Assembly (NCBI GenBank): GCA_947088515.1
Contig: CAMUHA010000036.1
Location: 1 to 20,884, forward strand
Length of the DNA stretch: 20,884 nt
Direction of reading: 5' to 3'
From: an uncultured bacterium
GTDB taxonomy: Bacteria > Bacillota > Clostridia > Lachnospirales > Lachnospiraceae
This document shows positions 15,235 to 20,884 of the stretch, piece after piece; positions within the stretch are counted from its first letter, which is position 1; every line of letters begins with the position of its first letter. Below the pieces are notes generated by a model. The model ran no database searches, was not told the DNA's origin, and saw only the letters and a list, made by a program, of their open reading frames with translations. The translations under genes were made by a program, and so were the position numbers.

Positions 15235-16668
15235 TTATCTCTTCAGATTTGTCAACTCCTCTAAAAGAGTATCTGAAACCGTAATAATACGGCTGTTTGC
15301 CTGGAAACCACGCTGCGTGGTAATCATATCGGTAAACTCCTGGGACAAATCCACATTACTCATTTCCAGAACACCAGATTCCATCTTACCGCTGGTAGTT
15401 GAAATATCCACACCAATACCATCAAACTCACCTGAGTTTAAAGTTGATGAATAAAGGTTTTCTCCTTCTTTGGAAAGACCAGAAGGATTGGCAAATGTTG
15501 CAACTGCTATCTGTCCTAATACCTTTCTTTGTCCATTATCATAAGTTCCATAAATTACACCATTATTCTGGACAGTGATGCCGCTTAAGCCACCCTGACG
15601 GAACCCGGACCCTTCACCAGTTCCCTCAAGTCCTGCAACTGCTGAAAGAGTAGCCACACCATTTTTATCAAAATTAAAGGTACTGGAAAAATCTATTTCC
15701 ACATTCTCGAAATTAGGGAATGTTGTTGCATCAAAGTTTAATCCAAGCTTTTTTCCAACTCCAGTTTGTGGGTCGTAAGCAGTTCCGGCTGCCTGACCTA
15801 CACTTTCAAAAAGTCCGCTTCCCTTTACGTAGTTAAGTGTTGCCGAACCATAAGGAGCATTAATCGTCACACCAGGAGGCTGGGCTGCCGCGCCACCCCC
15901 TACCAGTCCCAAAGAAACTGCTGTATTAGGAAGCGGCTGGCCATTGGCGTCTTTAAGAATAGATTTGCCTGTTGAATCAAGGATATCATCCAGCTGCACA
16001 TAATACTGTTCATCTTTATTAACTGCATGAATTGACATCTGTACTGTATAGCTGTATCCCTGCTTATCAAAAATTTCCAGATTCATCTGCTTACCGTCCG
16101 GGTTATTTATATCCGCATCATTCTTATCGCAAAGACCTGAAACAACTGCCTGGGTAGTCGCTTCCGGAGGATATGTCATATTCTCATTTGTCATGATACG
16201 CAGCGGCTTTACTTCTTTCTTCAGTATATTTCCTGACTCATCCTGCTCCTGCCATCCGAGAACATTATATCCGGTACTGGTCATGGCAAGATTTCCTTTT
16301 CCATCTATATAGAAGGAACCATCTCTGGTAAACATCTTATCCACACCATTACTAACAACAAAAAACGCATCCCCACTTATCATAATGTCAAAAGGGTCAT
16401 TGGTAGACTGTGCCGACCCCTGATTTGCAATAGCTGTTTTAATAGACCCGGTTTTGGAACCAAGACCAATCTGTCTTGCATTTATACCACCTCTTGTAGC
16501 GCTTGCACCAGAAGCAGCCTGTGTTGTCTGGTACATCAAATCACTAAATGTCATAGATTGTGATTTATAAGCTGTAGTATTAACATTGGCAATATTATTA
16601 CCAATAACGTCCATTCTTGTCTGGTGTGTTCTTAAACCTGCCACACCAGCAAACAATGATCTCATCAT
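15235..16668 (-). CDS. flgE: Flagellar hook protein FlgE
   Basis: FlgE polymerises into the hook, the flexible joint between rod and filament. It has 477 residues, longer than the roughly 265-residue B. subtilis protein and consistent with an extra outer domain. The rod/hook family N-terminus is LFAGVAGLRTHQTRMDVIGN followed by NIANVNTTAYKS; later FDIMISGDAFFVV and FTRDGSFYIDGKGNLAMTSTGYNVLGW (part: TRDGSFYIDGKGNL) mark domain D1. The C-terminal D0 helix contains NVDLSQEFTDMITTQRGFQA and SRIITVSDTLLEEL. The only cysteine is Cys180. GGAGGT lies 10 bases before the first of two tandem ATGs. The nearby hook-building genes agree with the call. Confidence 0.97.
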   Translation of the reverse strand: MMRSLFAGVAGLRTHQTRMDVIGNNIANVNTTAYKSQSMTFSDLMYQTTQAASGASATRGGINARQIGLGSKTGSIKTAIANQGSAQSTNDPFDIMISGDAFFVVSNGVDKMFTRDGSFYIDGKGNLAMTSTGYNVLGWQEQDESGNILKKEVKPLRIMTNENMTYPPEATTQAVVSGLCDKNDADINNPDGKQMNLEIFDKQGYSYTVQMSIHAVNKDEQYYVQLDDILDSTGKSILKDANGQPLPNTAVSLGLVGGGAAAQPPGVTINAPYGSATLNYVKGSGLFESVGQAAGTAYDPQTGVGKKLGLNFDATTFPNFENVEIDFSSTFNFDKNGVATLSAVAGLEGTGEGSGFRQGGLSGITVQNNGVIYGTYDNGQRKVLGQIAVATFANPSGLSKEGENLYSSTLNSGEFDGIGVDISTTSGKMESGVLEMSNVDLSQEFTDMITTQRGFQANSRIITVSDTLLEELTNLKR

Positions 16669-16713
16669 AATGTAGTGACCTCCTTCACTCTATTGCCGCA
16701 AGCGTCCCTTCTG

Positions 16714-16738
16714 TCAGTCGGGAACTGATAGCCTCCTT
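16714..16738 (-). promoter_or_regulatory. Orphan AAGGAGG and small hairpin in the flgE leader
   Basis: The 83-base gap before flgE contains AAGGAGG (minus strand, 16732-16738) with no ATG, GTG or TTG at a working distance, followed by a 5-base-pair hairpin TCAGT-TCCCG-ACTGA. The true flgE ribosome binding site lies further downstream. This could be a standby site for ribosomes, a protein-binding site or a relic of a lost small gene. Function unknown. Confidence 0.35.
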
Positions 16739-16751
16739 ATAAAAGGTCCGG

Positions 16752-17150
16752 CTAAATAATTACGGCGCCATCAATATTTGTAAATATATTCTCTGCTGTG
16801 TCACTCTGGTTCATCGCTGTTACTACTGTATTGTTAGGTATGTTAACAATAAAAGCAAGCTGGTCAACGATTACAAGTGACTCCTTAATTCCTTTCTGCT
16901 GCGCCTTCTGTGTTCCTTCCTGCAAGCGTTCCATCTGACTGCTTGTAAGTTCAATATTACGGTCTGCCAGTCTTCCAGCCGCATGCTTTGAAAAGCGAAC
17001 TTCTCCAGTTGATTTAATCCGGCTGCTCTCTAAAATTTCCTGAAAGGATTTTCCATCCAGATTCTTAGTCTGCACAGCGTTTTTATTCTGATTTAAATAC
17101 TGGTCTTGTAACTGTTCAATTGAAAGGAACTTATTATCCTGAATCTTCAT
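16752..17150 (-). CDS. TIGR02530-type flagellar operon protein
   Basis: A 132-residue soluble protein of the family found between flgD and flgE in many Firmicutes operons (TIGR02530, 'flagellar operon protein'). The conserved core runs from FSKHAAGRLADRNIELTSSQ (from about residue 54) through KAQQKGIKESLVIVDQLAFI to NIPNNTVVTAMNQ and the nearly invariant end IFTNIDGAVII. The first 45 residues are less conserved and probably flexible. AAGGAGGAG lies about 6 bases before the ATG, giving a confident start. Its precise role in hook building is not known to me. Confidence 0.88.
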   Translation of the reverse strand: MKIQDNKFLSIEQLQDQYLNQNKNAVQTKNLDGKSFQEILESSRIKSTGEVRFSKHAAGRLADRNIELTSSQMERLQEGTQKAQQKGIKESLVIVDQLAFIVNIPNNTVVTAMNQSDTAENIFTNIDGAVII

Positions 17151-17197
17151 GTATTTCTCCTCCTTGAGCTGTTATCGCATCCTGCATTTATATTATT

Positions 17198-17971
17198 TTA
17201 AGCGCTTTCACCTCCGGCAGATGAATCTCCATCACTTCCGCCTGTACCTTCGGTCTTATCTGAGTCTTCTACACTCCCATCAGTTTCGGTGTCTCCGGTT
17301 TCTCCGTCTCCACCTTCACCATCATCTTTATCTCCGCCTGCTGCTTCCACCAGTTCAGCCATCTTCTCCACATATTTCTGAAGCTTATTAATGTACTCTT
17401 CACTGATAAAGCCCTGCTGGTAAGCTGTCATACTGTTAAAGGCCTTCTGGACTGCTTCAACTTTTTCTTTATCCTCAATGGTAAGCATAGAAAGCTTTGG
17501 CAGACTATCCATTGCAGCTATAAAGGCTGCCGCAATATCAAAGGCTGTCTGGTAGGTTTCATCAATTACCGCATTCACATCATCTGCAGAATATAATTCC
17601 CCATTCACCGATACAAAGGCTTTATGATTTTCATAGGTTACATATTCCACAATACCGCTGACAGATTTCATATTACCGGAACTATCCTTGGTTATTATTT
17701 CAACCAGTTTACCGACCATAGAAGATGCTCTGGAAAGCTCCATAGTCGCTGCCATATTCTGCATTTGTTCTACCTGTGCAAAAGTAGCATACTGGGAAAT
17801 GTACTCCGTATTGGAAGTAGGCTCTAAAGGGTCCTGATATTTCATCTGGGCTACTAAAAGCTGTAAAAAAGCTTCCTTATCCATGCCATTTTTGGCAACA
17901 GCATTTTTAACAGAACTCTCAGATGCAGACTCTATTAATTTTCCATCTTTTATAACCGCACTTACTGACAT
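17198..17971 (-). CDS. flgD: Hook-capping protein FlgD with extra helical domain and acidic tail
   Basis: FlgD caps the growing hook and guides FlgE assembly. It has 257 residues from the ATG at 17971, which has GAGG 5 bases upstream; a TTG 24 bases further out is less likely. Residues 29-83 are the conserved FlgD N-terminus (MDKEAFLQLLVAQMKYQDPL, then EPTSNTEYISQYATFAQVEQM). A small beta segment follows (85-135, VGKLVEIITKDSSG to VNGELYSADDVNAV), standing for a shortened C-terminal core. Then comes a helical segment (about 141-212) resembling the 'LP-TIEDK-VEAV-A-F-SMT-QQ-FIS-E-I-KL' repeats of Gram-positive surface proteins, and a Gly/Asp/Ser/Glu-rich tail (213-257) with no basic residues except two lysines. 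The extension is unusual. Confidence 0.93.
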   Translation of the reverse strand: MSVSAVIKDGKLIESASESSVKNAVAKNGMDKEAFLQLLVAQMKYQDPLEPTSNTEYISQYATFAQVEQMQNMAATMELSRASSMVGKLVEIITKDSSGNMKSVSGIVEYVTYENHKAFVSVNGELYSADDVNAVIDETYQTAFDIAAAFIAAMDSLPKLSMLTIEDKEKVEAVQKAFNSMTAYQQGFISEEYINKLQKYVEKMAELVEAAGGDKDDGEGGDGETGDTETDGSVEDSDKTEGTGGSDGDSSAGGESA

Positions 17972-18008
17972 AAAAACCTCACTTTCTGCACTCAAGCGCC
18001 ATTTTATA

Positions 18009-19394
18009 TTATACAGTATAATCTACTGTATTTCCGTTTGCTGCCATTATGCTGGCTGTAAGAATCTCTTCTTCCGTTGCGTCTTCTTCTGAAAAACCAC
18101 CAATTTCATTCAAATTAATTCTTCTTGGCGTTTTCCTTCCGCCCTGGGATGAAGCATTTTCTTCCCTTCCCTGTCCCTGCCACAGATTACTTTCAAATCC
18201 ATGGTTTTCCACAGTGACCTGAACAGCCTCCACTTTAACCCCCTGCTCCTTTAAACTTTCCTGTAAGGTGGTTATCTGACTTTCAAGGGCTGCCTTTACA
18301 GCTTCATTTTGTACCTGAAAATGGGCAGTTACCTCACCGCCTTTAGATAAAAGCTGAATATGAACCGTTCCAAGGCTTTCAGGATGCAGCTGCATTTCAA
18401 GCTGGTCCATGCCTGGCTTTAACTGAATTTTCATATAATCCATAATCTGATTCATAATATCTTTAGTCTGTTCACTTAACATAGGCGTCATCTGCTCAAA
18501 AGGCACTTCTGACACTTGTGGTTTATTTTGTGTCAGGGAATCAATCAGGGGATTTCCAGCCTGTAATTCTCCTTCTGCCTGCCCTTTTCCTTCGCCGTCT
18601 TTCTGACTGTGTCTGTCTGATTCTTCAGAAACATTTTCTTTGGCGTTTGATGGCACAACTTCCACTGTTTTAATGGCATTTCCATTTTCATCAGCAGCAA
18701 GCTTTACAGTTTCATCGCCAGCTTTTACTTCAACTGTAATCTGCGGCGCATCTTCCTGTGCATCAGCGCTTATCAGTCCATCTTCTCCCTGCTGTCCGGC
18801 ATTTTTCATACCCTCAAGCATACTTTTAAAATCTTCCAGGCTAAGATTCATTTCCTGCATCAGCCCTGCTTTGGTTTCCTCTGCCACCTTAAGAATATTC
18901 TGCAGACTGGCAAAGAGATTTTCATCGGTAAGAAGCGCTGCCGGGTCCTGTTCTCCGCCAAGCATCAGCGCAAGCTGAGTCAAACTGGCCGGGTCAAAAA
19001 GCGATGCTAAAGAAAGACCAAGCGCTTCCATTGCCTGCACAACTTCCTCTTCTGTAACCCCAAATTCCTTTGCAATTTCCTGGATAACTTTCTCTCCAGC
19101 CTCTTTCACTGCCTCGGTTCCATCATCTGACGCAACATCTGTTTTTGCTGTGTCTTGTGGATTTTTTTCGGGTTTTACCGTTTCCGGACGTTTTTTTAGT
19201 GCATCTGTGGCAGGCGTTTTGTCCGTCTGACGTGGCGGCGATATGGTATTTTCTTTTCCCTGTCCAAAACTTTTAGCCATATTCATCACATCACCAAAGC
19301 CTCCAGACTGACCTAAGCTGCCCGCCCGTCCAAAGTTCTTTCCTCCAACATAACCCATTAGAGGATTCAACTCTTTTACAGGTGTACTCGTCAT
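18009..19394 (-). CDS. fliK: Flagellar hook-length control protein FliK
   Basis: FliK is secreted during hook growth, measures its length and triggers the FlhB switch. It has 461 residues from the ATG at 19394. The frame is open further upstream to another ATG at 19439, but AAGGAGG (19402-19408) is 7 bases before the chosen codon. The long N-terminal part is low in hydrophobic content, rich in Glu, Gln and Lys, with a helical middle (about 95-220). The C-terminal Flg_hook domain (about 305-398) includes IQLKPGMDQLEMQLHPESLG, TVHIQLLSKGGEVTAHFQVQ and NEAVKAALESQITTLQESLK. A 65-residue tail follows. flgD starts 37 bases after its stop. Confidence 0.94.
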   Translation of the reverse strand: MTSTPVKELNPLMGYVGGKNFGRAGSLGQSGGFGDVMNMAKSFGQGKENTISPPRQTDKTPATDALKKRPETVKPEKNPQDTAKTDVASDDGTEAVKEAGEKVIQEIAKEFGVTEEEVVQAMEALGLSLASLFDPASLTQLALMLGGEQDPAALLTDENLFASLQNILKVAEETKAGLMQEMNLSLEDFKSMLEGMKNAGQQGEDGLISADAQEDAPQITVEVKAGDETVKLAADENGNAIKTVEVVPSNAKENVSEESDRHSQKDGEGKGQAEGELQAGNPLIDSLTQNKPQVSEVPFEQMTPMLSEQTKDIMNQIMDYMKIQLKPGMDQLEMQLHPESLGTVHIQLLSKGGEVTAHFQVQNEAVKAALESQITTLQESLKEQGVKVEAVQVTVENHGFESNLWQGQGREENASSQGGRKTPRRINLNEIGGFSEEDATEEEILTASIMAANGNTVDYTV

Positions 19395-19401
19395 TTTCAT
19401 T

Positions 19402-19408
19402 CCTCCTT
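19402..19408 (-). promoter_or_regulatory. Ribosome binding site deciding the fliK start
   Basis: AAGGAGG on the minus strand, 7 bases from the ATG at 19392-19394. The site lies inside the longer reading frame that begins at 19439 and overlaps another ATG at 19400, so translation most likely starts at 19394. A 6-base-pair hairpin (AAGTCT-GCATA-AGACTT, 19415-19431) lies directly upstream. Confidence 0.7.
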
Positions 19409-19474
19409 CCTTATAAGTCTTATGCAGACTTTTTTTCAAGGTTCATTTATATGGTTTAAGGCACAGATAGATTA

Positions 19475-20356
19475 TTAATATTCAGGGTCCATTATTTTGG
19501 TGAGTCTAGCCGCTACTTCCGGGTCCATTACTCCCAAAATACTTCCTCTGTCATCTGCCGCCATTGAACCCAATATTCGGGCTACAAGTTCCAGATTATC
19601 TGTCATTGTTTCAAATATAGCTGCCGCTGCCTTTGGTTTCATGGAAGAATATGTCTGGGCATATTCCCTGATTTCATCACTTTCTTCCAGCTGTGCAACT
19701 ACCTGTTTGTACAGATATTCTGCGGTGGCCGGGTCCATTTGCTCATAATAGCTTCTGTAAGCTTCCAGTCCAGGTCCATTATCCGCGTAAACAACTTCTT
19801 CATAAAATTCCGTCTTAATTCTCTGGAAATCAACCTGACTGTCCTCAAAAGTTTTAAGACGCTCCACCTCTGCCTTAAGCTGCGCCATTTCTTCAGAATT
19901 GTCTGACTGGGCAGTCTGGGCACGCTCAAGCTCAAGTTCTAACTCTTTAATATAATCAACGGCCTCACGAAGGTCAGTGTAACCTCCATAAGCATCCTCT
20001 TCTTCCCCCTCAAGAACTGGTTCGCCGGCTTTGGGAAGAATCAGATTAATCACTGGTATATCCTTCAATATCGGAGTCAGCACATTACTTCCAAAACCAC
20101 CTAAATCAAGCTTAACAACCAAGCATAAAATTGCAATCCAAACCAGAACAATTATAAAGGTTACTAAAAACACAGAGCCATTACCCGCTCCTTCACCATC
20201 CAGCAAATCATCTTCCTGGTTTGCAAGTTCTCTTGCCTTGGCTTTAGCTGCCTTACGCTGTTCCTTCTTTTCATTTTTCAGTTTTTTCTTTTCTTCCTTC
20301 AGACGCTGTCTTTCCAGCTTTTCATCCTCAGGGCTCAACACATCATCAATTGGCAT
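19475..20356 (-). CDS. MotE/YlxF-like membrane protein with MgtE N-terminal type domain
   Basis: A 293-residue protein in the position of B. subtilis ylxF, between fliJ and fliK. A highly charged, Lys/Glu-rich cytoplasmic N-terminus (about 10-48) is followed by one membrane helix (about 61-82, VFLVTFIIVLVWIAILCLVV). A coiled coil lies outside (about 125-185, LREAVDYIKELELELERAQT and SEEMAQLKAEVERLKTFEDS). The C-terminus (about 196-293) resembles the MgtE_N/FliG-middle helical fold: YRSYYEQMDPATAEYLYKQV, MKPKAAAAIFETMTDNLELV and ARILGSMAADDRGSILGVMD. MotE proteins of this layout chaperone periplasmic motor parts. The ATG at 20356 is preferred; a GTG at 20368 is possible. Confidence 0.85.
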   Translation of the reverse strand: MPIDDVLSPEDEKLERQRLKEEKKKLKNEKKEQRKAAKAKARELANQEDDLLDGEGAGNGSVFLVTFIIVLVWIAILCLVVKLDLGGFGSNVLTPILKDIPVINLILPKAGEPVLEGEEEDAYGGYTDLREAVDYIKELELELERAQTAQSDNSEEMAQLKAEVERLKTFEDSQVDFQRIKTEFYEEVVYADNGPGLEAYRSYYEQMDPATAEYLYKQVVAQLEESDEIREYAQTYSSMKPKAAAAIFETMTDNLELVARILGSMAADDRGSILGVMDPEVAARLTKIMDPEY

Positions 20357-20392
20357 ATCCACTTCCACACTTCCAGTTATACTCTATTCGCT

Positions 20393-20833
20393 TTACCTAC
20401 GTCCATGCGTATAGCTGACCAGCTCATCAATTTCTTTCGCTTCCCTGGCATTTTCTTCCCGCATAAACTCGTCAAAAGCTTTTTCCCTAAGTTTTTCATG
20501 AGTCTTGCTTTCCTGCATGGCAGTCTGGAGTTTGTATCTGGCCTCCTCAAGCTGCTGCTCTGCAATATGTACCTGCCCCTGCTGGTAGGCAATATACTCA
20601 TTCATTCTTGCAATGGCATCCTGATTTTCTCTTAAATCCAAAACCTTCAGGCTGTCTTTCCTTAGTACCCTGCCATGTTCCTCGTAGGCTGTTTTTCTAT
20701 CCTTTAGAAGCTGTAACTTTTCTTCCTCTTCGTCCAATCGCATTCTGGCAGCGGCAAACTCCATTCTTGCCTGTTCTTCCATTTTTTCTTTGATGTCCAG
20801 AATGCTTTGCATCCGGTATATAAATCTTGCCAT
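20393..20833 (-). CDS. fliJ: Flagellar export protein FliJ
   Basis: FliJ is the coiled-coil stalk that inserts into the FliI hexamer and contacts FlhA, like the gamma subunit of F-ATPase. It has 146 residues, the usual length, begins MARFIYRMQSILDIKEKMEE (close to the family's F-x-(F/Y)-R-L-Q-x-(V/I)-L-D start) and is nearly all charged alpha-helix, with long heptad-like stretches (EARYKLQTAMQESKTHEKLR). The ATG is 3 bases after the fliI stop, with AGGT about 6 bases upstream in the end of fliI. Weak sequence conservation is normal for FliJ; position between fliI and the YlxF-like gene supports the call. Confidence 0.93.
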   Translation of the reverse strand: MARFIYRMQSILDIKEKMEEQARMEFAAARMRLDEEEEKLQLLKDRKTAYEEHGRVLRKDSLKVLDLRENQDAIARMNEYIAYQQGQVHIAEQQLEEARYKLQTAMQESKTHEKLREKAFDEFMREENAREAKEIDELVSYTHGRR

Positions 20834-20836
20834 CTA

Positions 20837-20884
20837 TCAACCTGCTCCATCAGCAAAAATTTTTTCCATAAGCGCCACTGATTC
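20837..20884 (-). CDS. fliI: C-terminal end of flagellar export ATPase FliI (cut by window edge)
   Basis: Only 15 codons and a TGA stop are inside the window, reading ESVALMEKIFADGAG. The frame is open to the right edge. FliI is expected directly before fliJ, and FliI proteins end in a short helix of the type S-v-x-x-L-x-x-I-F, which this fits. FliI is the ATPase that unloads export substrates from their chaperones. The call rests mainly on position; the fragment is too short to prove it. Confidence 0.65.
   Translation of the reverse strand, partial: ESVALMEKIFADGAG

Noticed and set aside
19415..19431. AAGTCT-TATGC-AGACTT followed by T's on the plus strand, like a terminator
   Set aside because: Only 6 base pairs, AT-rich, and no plus-strand gene ends there. 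It may matter only as a small hairpin ahead of fliK.

Overview
The window is one uninterrupted block of flagellar and chemotaxis genes, all read from the minus strand, so transcription runs from position 20884 towards position 1. Gene order closely follows the large fla/che operon of Bacillus and the Clostridia. Moderate GC, strong AGGAGG-type ribosome binding sites, FliY in place of a short FliN, FlhF/FlhG, and an FlhB N-terminus of the type 'YNLQFFAKDGPGGEKTE' point to a motile Clostridia member, most likely a Lachnospiraceae (relatives of Roseburia, Agathobacter or Butyrivibrio). The family call is inference from recalled proteins; no database search was possible.

In transcription order: the last codons of fliI and all of fliJ (export ATPase and its stalk); a MotE/YlxF-like membrane protein; fliK (hook-length control); flgD (hook cap, with an unusual C-terminus); a TIGR02530-type flagellar operon protein; flgE (hook); flbD/swrD; the stator genes motA and motB; fliL; the switch genes fliM and fliY; cheY; the export gate genes fliO, fliP, fliQ, fliR, flhB and flhA; flhF and flhG (number and placement of flagella); a PilZ/YcgR-type c-di-GMP sensor; cheB reduced to its methylesterase domain; and the first 269 codons of cheA, which runs off the left edge. 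Together they cover export, hook building, torque generation, rotor switching and the start of chemosensory signalling.

The genes are tightly packed: a 4-base overlap flhA/flhF, an 8-base overlap motA/motB, and mostly gaps under 90 bases. The longest gap is 192 bases (15043-15234, between flgE and flbD) and holds a hairpin. No stretch over 300 bases lacks a gene. I saw no tRNA, rRNA, insertion sequence, CRISPR array or phage gene, and every plus-strand open frame looks like a shadow of a minus-strand gene.

I found no wholly new system. The departures from the textbook operon are: FlgD carrying a helical domain resembling repeats of Gram-positive surface proteins plus an acidic tail; a receiver-less CheB with intact catalytic residues; a methionine-rich linker in FliY; a stator that looks sodium-type, placed just after flbD/swrD; a c-di-GMP sensor inside the operon; and a possible internal promoter in front of cheB.
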